NCBI GenBank assembly: GCA_019843655.1
Contig: JACDQD010000011.1
Location: 17,464,604 to 17,528,603 of the forward strand
From: Lethocerus indicus
Taxonomy: Eukaryota; Arthropoda; Insecta; Hemiptera; Belostomatidae
DNA length: 64,000 nt
Direction: 5' to 3'
Shown: positions 1 through 9,010 of the stretch, one piece after another
Layout of the letters: each line of letters starts with the position of its first letter
How positions within the stretch are numbered: the stretch's first letter is position 1
The notes under the pieces: model-generated
What the model saw: only the letters and a program-made list of their open reading frames with translations
Told to the model about the DNA's origin: nothing
The model's database searches: none
Program-made: the position numbers and the translations under genes

Positions 1-1814
1 AAAAAAAAAATTCATGCCCAGTATTATTATGTAACCTTAAGTGTTATGTATGGAATCGTGTAAAAAATCGCTGTAATTCCTTATTCCCCGTTTTAATCGT
101 CATTCCCATCGACCCTTCCCCTCTCGAACGTTCCAAATCTTCCCCAACCCCGTTCATTCTGTCCGTTGTAGCCGTTGTCGCGCTTTTGTATATATTATAC
201 ATACTATAAATGATAATTTAAAGAACAGCAAAAACAACAAGGGAAAAGAAAAAAAATTACAACAACAACAAAAAATATTACATAAAAATTGTACTTAAAT
301 ATGTAAAAACGAAAAGGTCGGACCGGACCGAGACGTCGGAGGTTCGCCAAATATAAAATTCATAAAGCAAATTCTAAAACAATCCGAGTTTTTCATTTAA
401 TCCGCCCTCCGGTTAGAATCCTCCCCCCCTTGCATTTCCTTATCAACCCTTATTTTTAGGAAAATATTTCACGAACGGATACTATATTGATGGATGGTAC
501 CTGAAATCCGATAACTAACTTATTTTTCATCTATCATAAATTAACGTGTCCGCTTTTACCAATTATAATATTTACGGGGATAATCTTATATCCATTTCGG
601 AGAGATTCAGGATTCCGTGAATTAAATTGTCACGCTTCCGTGCATAATGTTTTACGGGCGTAATTGTAATTAACCATTGTACAGTAAGAGGTAATACGGA
701 CGTGCATCGATTGTTGTTCGTATGTTGTAGGTCGGAAAAATACGCTAGAAAAAATTTTAATTCTTTCGATCCGACGCGTTAGTCGGCCGACGTTTCGATT
801 TATAAACGTGCCCCGGTTTAGACGTTTTAAACGGTGCAAAGATGTTTTCTTTAATTGGGTTTACCCTTCGAGTAGGTCTAGTGGGTCGGGGGATGGCCGG
901 CAGGTGTTTGGAAGGCCTCTCCAGTTAAACAGAGGACAAATTATAACCGACGGCCGTTAATTAGCGTACGGAGTTCTTAATTCGGCCGAATTAGGAAACC
1001 GACGGGGAAATAAGTGTGAAACCGTAATTGGAGACCGCGCTAAAAGGGGGCTTCCATTAGACAATCGGTTATTAATTAACGGGGCCTATATTCAATTTCC
1101 TCCCGCAGTTTGGCTTAAACTGGAAGTGCGGGACAACCAACTTAGTCCAGGGACTTACGGGCCCTGGGGACCTATTTCTGTTTTCTCCCGTCGGTCATTT
1201 AAAAATTACACTTTCCGACGACAATAAATATCGTATAAATGTCGATACATTAATAGAAAAATGTTTAAAGTCCTCGAAAGTTGCACTCGCGTTGAGACAG
1301 TGAGGCGGATCTCCCTACTTTGTATACGTCAAAAATATTATATTTTGACTTTGGAATTCGTTTTATTTCGCTAAACAAGAAACTTTAATTATTAATCTAC
1401 TGTATATGTACCGATGTTATCGACAAAACTGCCAATTTTCCGGCAAATTTTCGATTCCCCCTCTTGAAGAACTCCTCAAGACCGAAATACATCTTATCAA
1501 ATTGTTGATTACTTTTGGGTACCCCTAATAGTTTCAACGGCGAATACTAGGTTTTTTGCTTCTAAAATAAGTATTCACTTTATCAATTTCAACCTTATAT
1601 ATACATATATAATTTCTCAACGTGTTCTAGTTGTTTCCATGTTTTTTTTTAGACATCAGTTCGTTGAAACTTTTATGAAAATAAATCATTTTCTCTCGCC
1701 GTAAAGCGTCAGAGATGCCAGTTACGTATATAAGTTAAGAGAAGGGCTTAGCGGAGAAGTGTTTAAACACTGAATTTAAACACACAACAGAGGTATAACT
1801 GTTTAGGGGGGGGG
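1..1814. other. Unannotated AT-rich non-coding stretch
   Basis: No gene, transposon end or tandem repeat is recognised here. The sequence is AT-rich with A-runs near the start and a run of C near 422-428. Open frames are short and lack recognisable domains. Confidence 0.5.
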
Positions 1815-2012
1815 TTCAGAATACCTGTTTTGTGGCCTGCCAGAGGTTGTAATAACGCGGATTTCGTGCGTTTCTCTCTTCACAGTACAAGTGATAGTGA
1901 CAGTGCAGTGAGGATGCCCAAAAAACACCTCTACCGAAGATGGCGAGCGGCAGAAACCGGTCTAGCAAAAGACCGAACCAGCGAGAGGAGACGGAAATAC
2001 GCGAAACCTAGG
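1815..2012 (+). mobile_element. F1 foldback element, left arm mostly deleted
   Basis: This copy starts with the F1 outer end (GAATACCTGTTTTGTGG near 1,819) and goes quickly into the second arm: GTGACAGTGCAGTGAGGATG, a GGATG hairpin, the ribozyme-like core and GAGAGGAGACGG. The core at about 1,934-1,970 reads CCGAAGA instead of CTGAAGA, and the bases before it no longer pair well with TAGC, so this ribozyme is probably dead. The 96-codon frame over it is not a protein; it follows the repeat. Confidence 0.75.
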
Positions 2013-3001
2013 GTTGGTTTTGTCCTTCGACTAAGTTATATTGATATTGAATACGAATGTACGTGTGCTTATATGCCCCCCCCCCCACCTCAAAACAACT
2101 TTACTAATTCCGATAGATAATTGAATCGTAAAACCGGTCTGTTAGGTGGGAACACAGTAGTTATGTTCAGTATTAGTACCCCACAGTGTTTGTTATGTGG
2201 ACACGCCATATGGACGACGAAACCATATTAACTAAACCGCATTGGGGGGGGGGCGGGGGCTTAGGGCTCCTCCGCACACTCGCCGCACAGCTATTAACTA
2301 ATTTAATTGCTGCACCTTTTTCGAGGGTTCCTTTTTTTTCTATTTTCTCTCTTTTACACGCGACAAGATAACCGAACAATAATACCGAAAGAGAAAAAAA
2401 AAAAAAGAAAACGGGTAGAACGAAACGGTTGAGGGAGTAAACTACCACTTCCGGAGGGAGGATTGCCCCAACGCCGCTAACGTCACCGCAGGACGAAAGA
2501 CCGTTACGCCGGTAACCGAAAGGAACAACAAAAAACTGCCCACTAATCAAACCGACGACAAACAGGTCTATTATCCGCTCTGTTCTAGACAATTTATTTC
2601 GATCTAGCGAGGTGTGAATTCTCGGTTTTGTGAGCGGAGCGGGGGCAGATTTCGGGTATTATGACCCCCATTTCCAAAACAGAACGATATAATTTATATT
2701 TATCTCTCTCCTGAAGTGATTTTATACCGCCTATCATGTGAATTTCCATTAAACTCCTAGTCAACGTATATTTGCAATAGGAGTTCAGTACCCGCCGGAC
2801 GTATCCCTAAGAGCGCTCTTCAAGCCCGAAGAAATTATCTAATTTATTAAGCTCTTTGTTAAGAATTGAGAGTTAAACTTTCACTGGACTTGCGAAAAAA
2901 AAATAGCCCTGTACCGGGTATTTAGTCGTGCTCGGTTTGTCGGGACGTTCACTCTGGGGAAAAAAAGAAACAGAAACTAATTATCCAGCGGTAAATATAA
3001 T
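2013..3001. other. Unannotated non-coding stretch
   Basis: Contains homopolymer runs (C at 2,075-2,085, G near 2,245, A near 2,394-2,405) but no recognisable gene. The 139-codon minus-strand frame contains poly-proline and poly-phenylalanine made by these runs and has no domain that I recognise. Confidence 0.45.
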
Positions 3002-3205
3002 TTAACCCTCTATGGGCCGAATTTTTATTTTAAATAAAAAAAAAAATTGGGGGCACGAAAAATCAGCAATTATATACGCGAATGAAAAAAAAATTGATAT
3101 TGATTGTCTTGACAACTTTATAGGATTAAGATTTTTATTATTTGATAAAATCTCGATAAATTGAAATCTGACCTGAGAGTTACACGGGCCCCCGTAGAGG
3201 GTTAA
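3002..3205. mobile_element. piggyBac-like MITE, copy 1
   Basis: A short element of about 200 bp lies between two TTAA tetranucleotides (3,002-3,005 and 3,202-3,205). The left end reads CCCTCTATGGGCC and the right end is its near inverted complement, CCCGTAGAGGG. TTAA target duplication with CCC-starting ends is characteristic of the piggyBac superfamily. It has no coding capacity. A second copy with the same interior lies at 49,534-49,724, so this is a family and not a chance match. Confidence 0.8.
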
Positions 3206-4082
3206 ATTTAAAATAAAATTCCCGCTACCGTTCCTGAATACACTGTTCTTGCAATATAAGGTGATCCAGATAATAATAAACTTTAATATTCGGCTTTACA
3301 TATATAATATCGGAAAACACGCGGCTGGATAAGTAACTTGGGCCAAGAGGAAAACTGTCGGATCAACTCTTGGGTAATTGAAGAAAAATTCATTTCTTAG
3401 ACGGAATCATTTTTTTAATTGTCCACAGCGAGGATTTAAAATATCCTCAGACTTAAACGGCAAGAAAAATTCTTTGTTTCGCTGCTGGAGGTGTTCCATC
3501 CATAACCGCCGCCGCCGCCGCCGCCGCCGTGGATGCGCTCCGGTGGACGCCCGGATGTTCCTGGGACCGGAAGACAGAAGAAAAGGAGAGTAGGGCTTTT
3601 CAGGAGCGGAGACCAGCGCCGGGCTACAGGAAAGGCGCCAATTAAATTAGGCCTAGAGTCATTTTTTGTTCCCCTTGTCCAGTTTATTAATTGTCCGTAT
3701 GTCGGGGGCGTTGCGGCGGGAGAACTGCTGTGCAACGAGCCGGAAAACTGATCGAGTGATTCGGAAGGGTAAGAAAGTGGGAAAAACAATAGGAATTACC
3801 GGTTTGCGGTATTTGGGCACATTGGAATAATTCTAATAATTATTCACGCCAAAAGTATACCCGTTTTCTAACAGTTGAGTTCGCCAGAGAGAGATATATC
3901 CGAATCACATCAAAGTGCAGAAATGTACACGTAATATTAAATAATAATAATAAAAACTTTCTCTCCTTTTAGCTTTATGTCAGCTTTAATTCATTTTATA
4001 CACGGCGGTTAAAGGTGTTGGGAATAGTGTTAGTTAGTTGGGTAGGGACAGGTGGCACTAATTAAGGGGTTCACCGCCGGTT
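3206..4082. other. Unannotated stretch with a (CCG)n microsatellite
   Basis: (CCG)8 lies at about 3,506-3,529. It creates poly-arginine and poly-glycine in overlapping frames (3,378-3,789) that should not be read as proteins. Nothing else is recognised. Confidence 0.5.
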
Positions 4083-4390
4083 CGTGGTGTTTCTGTCTCC
4101 TATCGCCGGTTCGGTCTTTCGGTTTCGGCCGCACGCCGTCTTCAGTAGCGGTGCTAGTCACTGTCGGCACTTTGGATGTTGTTTGTCTTCAAGTACAAGT
4201 GAAAGTGACAGTGGGCAGTGAGGATGCACGAAAAACGTCCAAAGTGACGACGGTGACCGACACAGCGCTACTGAAGACGGCGAGCGGCCGAAACCGGTCT
4301 ATCAGAAGACCGAACCGGCGAGAGGAGAAACACCACGAACCCACGGTATTCCAACCCCTCGCAGACCATAAAACAGGTATATTTTAAACT
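4083..4390 (+). mobile_element. F1 foldback element, two arms
   Basis: The left arm (4,083-4,190) is the inverted complement of the right arm (4,196-4,390), and both carry the F1 core. The right arm runs through AGTACAAGTGAAAGTGACAGTG, a GGATG/CGTCC hairpin, the hammerhead-like block, GGCGAGAGGAGA, and the outer end ACAGGTAT with AAACT. The left arm has lost its outer 50-60 bp and the bases GGTCTAGC of its ribozyme core. The right-arm ribozyme is annotated separately. The 111-codon frame across it is non-coding. Confidence 0.85.
4267..4303 (+). ncRNA. Hammerhead-like ribozyme in F1 (near intact)
   Basis: CTGAAGA at 4,271-4,277 is followed by one extra base, helix II GGC/GCC with loop GAGCG, GAAA at 4,290-4,293, the self-complementary ACC/GGT helix III and the cleavage triplet GTC ending at 4,299. 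Helix I pairs GCTA (4,267-4,270) with TATC (4,300-4,303), with one mismatch. The catalytic core bases are all present. Activity is inferred, not shown. Confidence 0.6.
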
Positions 4391-5071
4391 GAGGGATTCA
4401 CCTTTAGTCCGACATTTTTTCCTAGACTTAGTGTAAAAATTCAATCGATTTCACTGCAATCTAATTCGGATTCGAATCGCGCCGTCCTGGCGCCGGTAAG
4501 ACCAGTTGAATCGTCAGTCTTCAGTTCTTCCACCCCGATTTTAATTAACGTATCATAAACTATTACCGAGTTGTGTAACGTGGACGGGGCCGGCAGTGTG
4601 GTCGCGTTTAATCATAATTATGAGGGCCCGGTGAAAGTGTAGCCGGCGGCCCAGGAAGTGGATGTTCAAAAGGGAGGAGGAGGAGGAGGAGGAGGAGGAG
4701 GAGGAGGAGGAGGAGGAGGAGGAGGAGGCTTCACGCTAACCGATTCACGGCATATTAAGAGCCGTAACAACGGTTTCGTGTACCGGCCCCCAAGCTGTCG
4801 TGACTATCGCGAATGTTCAACGCAACAGTTCCTGCGTTGAACGGTAATTGCACTGTGGGAAGGGAAAAGAAGAAAAAGGAAAAAAAGAGAGGAAAAACGA
4901 GGACCGATTTCCGGTTTAATTCGTTCGATAAGACACCTCTATCTGTTGTCGTCGACGAATCATTCGAGCGATTTTCAACATCGTCCGTCTGGGGTAGGTA
5001 AAAACTTACTCATAAAATGAGCCAAACCTAAATAAAAAATAAACCAAATGAAATTTCGGACGCTCGGACAC
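4391..5071. repeat. Non-coding stretch with a (GGA)n microsatellite
   Basis: About 18 GGA units at 4,673-4,728 give the poly-glycine frame seen here. The rest shows no recognisable feature. Confidence 0.7.
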
Positions 5072-5215
5072 TGTTTCTCTCTCCACAGTACAAGTGGCGA
5101 GCGGCAGAAACCGGTCTAGCAAAAGACCGAACCGACGTGAGGAGACAGAAACACACGAAATCTACGGTATTCCAACCCTTCGCAGACCACAAAACGGGTA
5201 TTCTAAACTTTTATT
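5072..5215 (+). mobile_element. F1 single-arm fragment
   Basis: Only the outer part of one arm remains: GTACAAG joined straight to GGCGAGCGGCAGAAACCGG, so the CTGAAGA half of the ribozyme is deleted. The hairpin, the GAGACAGAAACACACGAAA block and the outer end GGGTATTCTAAACTT (to about 5,211) are well preserved. Confidence 0.8.
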
Positions 5216-5236
5216 TATTAATTATTTCATTATTGG

Positions 5237-5542
5237 GGGCTTGGAATACCGAAGATTTCGTGTGTTTCTGTCTCCTCTCGCCGGTTCGGTCTTTCGCCAG
5301 ACCGTTTTCGGCCGCTCGCCATCTTCAGTAGCGCTGTGTCAGTCACTTTGGCGCTTTCGATGTCCTTTTTCTGGTCCTCGTTTCTGTGTTCTTTGGTGTT
5401 TTCAGACAGTACAATTGGCGCAGTGACAGTGCAGTGGGGACGCCGAGAAGGACATCCAAATTGACCAACACCGCTACTGAAAACCGGTCTAGCAAAAGAC
5501 CGAACCGGCGAGAGGAGACAGAAACACAGGAAATCTACGGTA
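5237..5542 (+). mobile_element. F1 foldback element, two arms with spacer
   Basis: Left arm about 5,237-5,364, a spacer of about 50 bp (TTTTTCTGGTCCTCG through GTTTTCAGACAGTAC, 5,365-5,416), right arm about 5,417-5,542. The spacer recurs near 28.2, 28.35 and 28.6 kb, which defines it as part of the family. The left arm keeps a minus-strand ribozyme block. The right arm has lost helix II (CTGAA joined to AACCGG). Both outer ends are shortened. Confidence 0.85.
5296..5332 (-). ncRNA. Hammerhead-like ribozyme in F1 left arm (near intact)
   Basis: On the minus strand: GCTA, CTGAAGA, extra T, GGC-GAGCG-GCC, GAAA, ACGGTC, TGGC. The core is intact. Helix I has a U-G wobble (GCUA with UGGC), which preserves pairing. 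One base of helix III is changed (ACC to AAC), giving one mismatch with GGU. Confidence 0.55.
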
Positions 5543-6678
5543 ATAAATAAAAGTGACTACAGTCGATGAACGCAAACGGTGGCACGAAATGGTTTAATAT
5601 ATTTTTATAACAAGGTTTTTTTTTTACTATTTACTGAGGGATTTTGTGGATATGTGTTGAAAAACATTAGCGTTGTTGCTAACTTTTTAAAATTTTCTTT
5701 GGAGTTGCCTAAAAAAAAAATTGTTTCCACACGTCCAATGGAGACAGAAGATCGCGTTTTGCAAAAATTCGTGGATATCCAAACGCACGTTTGTCTAGAG
5801 ACAGTTTGTCTATGACTAAACTTGAGAGAAACGATCAAAGGGAGTCGGAATTAGGAAGCGGGTTCAAGGAACCCGAATGAAGTCCCGATGGGGCTTAATT
5901 TTTCAATCCCACTCCGGATCTAAGATAGTTCAACTAATGGCACGTGTCTGTGGACATCGTCGTCTTGTACAAAGCGCGTTATTAGTGTTTATTAGCAGTT
6001 GGCCGTTTGGAGGCGAATGAGAGAGAGAGAAAAAATATAGAAGAATGAAAGGGCTAATTATCGTTTTAACCGTAAAACTAATAAATAATTAATGACCGCC
6101 GAGGCCTTGCCGCTCTGTCATGGGACACCTGCCTCAGTGCGGCCGACAGAAACTCCGCTCTCAAGATCTGAATCTAAACCGAAAAAAAAAAATTATGTTC
6201 CTTACGATAATCCGACAGGCTTTCGATGCCCACAGAAATGTATACCGGCTATTAGGCCGTGTCACTTACCAAACGGACCGTAGCTTGCGCAGTAACAGTG
6301 CAGCGTCAGCGACACCTGCTTGTTACTAATGGACGCTGTTGAGATTAGCGTTTAGCGTCAATTGAAAAACAATTTCGTCCCTTTTACGTCTGAACATAAA
6401 TAGAGAAGCCTAAATAGGAGGGATACAAATTTTGGAGTAATATTACGCAGGAAGTGCTCACATAAAACACGCGTAATTAGCACAAATATGTGTTAATGAT
6501 TCGACGTATTTTTCTTGCATTTTTTGAGTTTTCCTTAAGACAATAAAACGGTTAGTGTTATGCCTCTGGTGGAATTAAATTTTCGGTCGATTCTATCCCG
6601 CGCATTCTGTAAGCGGAATAAGACTTTTCCTAGGTTGTAATAATTTAATTTTTAGAAAATATCTCCTAATTAAATTCT
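5543..6678. other. Unannotated non-coding stretch
   Basis: AT-rich DNA with no recognisable gene or repeat. The overlapping opposite-strand frames at 5,579-5,838 have no domain I recognise. Confidence 0.45.
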
Positions 6679-6884
6679 TCTGTCTACTCTCGCACGTTTG
6701 GTCTTTTGCTAGACCGGTTTCGGCTGCTATCTCTATGTCTTGTCCTTATTTCAACAGGATGCCCCCAAAGCGTCCAAAGTGACTGACACCGCTACTGAAG
6801 ACGGCGAGCAGCAGAACCGGCGGAAACGACGAAATCTACGGTATTCCAAACCCTCGCAGACCACGAGACAGGTATTCTAAACTT
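6679..6884 (+). mobile_element. F1 foldback element, degenerate
   Basis: Starts in an inverted left arm (TTTTGCTAGACCGGTTTCGG) and passes through GGATGCCCCCAAAGCGTCC into a right arm with CGCTACTGAAGACGGCGAG, ending in CAGGTATTCTAAAC. The right-arm ribozyme has lost GAAACC (GCAGAACCGGCGG), and the left arm lacks CTGAAGA. Neither should cleave. Confidence 0.75.
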
Positions 6885-6944
6885 TTATCTACGAAATGTT
6901 TCATTATTATTGTCCGAAATTTTATCTGGTATTATTTTCTATTT

Positions 6945-7050
6945 AGGTCCGGCGCCGAAAATCGGCTGCTGTGTATACGTCTTGTCATTATTTCAACGGG
7001 ACGCGAAAGAGCGCCCAAAGTGACCGACACCGCTACTGAAGACGGCGAGC
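6945..7050 (+). mobile_element. F1 fragment, truncated
   Basis: Contains a degenerate left-arm core (GGCGCCGAAAATCGGCTGC) and a right-arm start GACACCGCTACTGAAGACGGCGAGC, then stops. It lies about 60 bp downstream of the previous copy. Confidence 0.65.
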
Positions 7051-7060
7051 ACATATCGTA

Positions 7061-7367
7061 TTTTCTATTTATACTATCGGGTCTAATTTATACTCATTGA
7101 AGAGGGAGTCATTTTGCCGCCGTTGTCATCGATAGATTTAGTCGGGGGGAAAAAAAAATGAGGTACGTTTTACAATTTTACTTTGATAAAAGGTGGAAAT
7201 ATCGACCACAAAACCAGTTTCTAAATCATAAAGTAATCCGTTTAGAATACCTTTTTTTTTGTCTGACAGTGGCAGTGCAGTGGGAGGATGCCCAAGAAAC
7301 ATCCGGAGTGACTGACACCGCTACTGAAGACGGCGAGTGACGGCCACAAGACAGGTATTCTGAACTA
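7061..7367 (+). repeat. Duplicated segment, copy 1, carrying an F1 fragment
   Basis: 7,061-7,250 matches 24,881-25,020 (TATACTATCGGGTC, TTTATACTCATTGAA, GTACGTTTTACAATTTTAC, TAAATCATAAAGTAATCCG). This copy has about 60 extra bases near 7,102-7,163. An F1 fragment follows in both copies at the same junction (GTTTAGAATACC). Here F1 runs to 7,367 with a truncated core (CTGAAGACGGCGAGTGACGG). Shared flank outside F1 indicates DNA-level duplication after F1 insertion. Confidence 0.75.
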
Positions 7368-7640
7368 ATTTAACAATGATGTCCAAATAAATAGACTTTC
7401 ATTACTCGAATCCCATCCACGATTCCGACCGGTGTAAAATTTCTCGTAGAAATGGATCAGTTTCTACTGACTAGACTGTGATTATTATTTTTAATACATT
7501 TCTCAGTGAATACCCGTTCCGGATTATTAGAACCAGTTGATTTTATTCAGTCGTTCAGGCGGTTTTAGCCCGATTTTGTGCTCGGATAATTACTGAAATT
7601 CCGCGGCCCTTCCACAGTTTCTCGTGGGGGGGGGGGGATT

Positions 7641-7866
7641 GGAAAATTTCGTTAAGTGTCGCGCCGTTTTGAGTTGAACAGGACTTTTCTTCGACTGTTA
7701 CCACTTCACTCCTGTGAAGACATTTTACCGAGGTAGCCCTGGGGTGGGGGGTGGAAAATTTCGTTAAGTGTCCCGCCGTTTTGAGTTGAACAGGACTTTT
7801 CTTCGACTGTTACCACTTCACTCCTGTGAAGACCTTTTACCGAGGTAGCCCTGGGGGTGGGGGGGG
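7641..7866. repeat. 112-bp tandem duplication
   Basis: Two near-identical units start at 7,641 and 7,753 (GGAAAATTTCGTTAAGTGTC). They differ at a few positions, for example TCGCGCC against TCCCGCC, and are separated by G-rich runs. The 82-codon minus-strand frame over it is not supported as a gene. Confidence 0.85.
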
Positions 7867-8640
7867 GCGCAATTAGCCTTGAGATGAGAAATAGAGGAGG
7901 CCCCCTCTGGAGCTTTGGGCGTATTACGAAGGTGGTGCTGTGATTGATGGCCAAGCCAAGCCAATTAAGGGGCGATTAAGGAGCAACGTTTCTCCCTCCC
8001 TCCCACCCTCCCTCCCTCCATCCCTCTTTCTCTCAGCCGCAATTAGGCCCTTTGTCAACTCTCGAGGCGGGCCATCGCACTCTCAAAGGCCGATTCGATA
8101 TCGGACCGCGACGGTCCGTCCTAATAATCGGAACCGAGTAACACATTCGATAGAGGTCCACAAGAGTTTTAACCATCAGGGTGGATGCCTCTGGACAAAG
8201 GAAGAAAGTCCGTGGATCAATTTAAATATCTGGACCATTCTGGATGTTGGCTACCGACTACTCCTCGGTGTAGCACTCCTATTGTTTTGGTCTAGATTTA
8301 GTCTTTCTAACGTATCCCGTATAAACTACTACTCCTATCATGAGACTAAATCCTGTTTGAACGTTTTCCCATTGTTCTAATAAAAAAAATGAATAAATCC
8401 GCGGGTTGAAAATTTCTAATTGTTATCACTAAATCTGTTACAAAATGATATTTACCAAAAGAACTTACGATTTTCTCACTCGTTAGATCTGTCTATACAT
8501 CTATCTCTTTTATATATCTCAGTAATTTTACTATATTTTCATTCGATGTCTTGTGCCATTTCAAGAGTAAACATCAGGGAAACGTGCACGTCTCAAAAAG
8601 TCGCGCTGAAATAACTTAATTCCCCGTAATCGCTAATAAA
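7867..8640. other. Unannotated stretch with a CCCT-rich tract
   Basis: A pyrimidine tract of CCCT/CCTC units lies at about 7,990-8,036. The 146-codon frame from 7,940 starts across this tract and has no recognisable domain. Confidence 0.45.
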
Positions 8641-8684
8641 TTTTAATGTCCCCTCAGAGGGGACATCGGAGCGCAAAGGGTTAA
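8641..8684 (-). mobile_element. Solo piggyBac-type end with palindrome
   Basis: TTAA at 8,681-8,684 is preceded by GCGCAAAGGG, so the minus strand reads TTAA CCCTTTGCGC, a typical piggyBac-like terminus. Just inside is a perfect palindrome, TGTCCCCTC-A-GAGGGGACA (8,647-8,665). I could not find the partner end, so this is probably a truncated copy. Confidence 0.55.
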
Positions 8685-8764
8685 GTATCTCGATGTAATC
8701 GCATATATATTAGCCAAAAAATAGTGGTTTTTAACATCGATTTCCACTTAATCTCGGAACACGC

Positions 8765-8837
8765 TTATCTGTACCAAGACAAAGCACCGTAGACACCGTA
8801 TCCTCCATATTTTCGCTACTGAAGATGGCGAGCTGCC
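8765..8837 (+). mobile_element. F1 fragment
   Basis: Retains TTTTCGCTACTGAAGATGGCGAGC and then diverges before GAAA. It lies just upstream of a (TA)n tract and an F2 hairpin. Confidence 0.55.
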
Positions 8838-8865
8838 GTTTGAATTGAGTTGGCTCCATTGGAAG

Positions 8866-8868
<3 letters not shown>

Positions 8869-8923
<55 letters not shown>
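8869..8923. repeat. (TA)n microsatellite
   Basis: About 27 TA units. Overlapping frames read as alternating Tyr-Ile and are artefacts. Confidence 0.97.
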
Positions 8924-8926
<3 letters not shown>

Positions 8927-8945
8927 CCCTTTCCCGGAAGGCGAA

Positions 8946-9010
8946 AACCCTGACGACGGAACTGGTAAGAGTTGCGAAACGTCGGAAGCCGATAACACCC
9001 CCAGGAATAA
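8946..9010 (+). repeat. F2 hairpin repeat, copy 1
   Basis: CTGACGA (8,950-8,956), one extra C, GGAAC with a loop to GTTGC, GAAAC (8,976-8,980), GTC, then GGAAGCCGATAACACC. The same order occurs at 33.7, 56.9 and 60.9 kb. It resembles a hammerhead core with a minimal helix III (ACGU), but helix I is at most two pairs, so the family may be only a hairpin. Confidence 0.6.

Noticed and set aside
3378..3789. Overlapping frames with poly-arginine or poly-glycine
   Set aside because: They are translations of a (CCG)n microsatellite.
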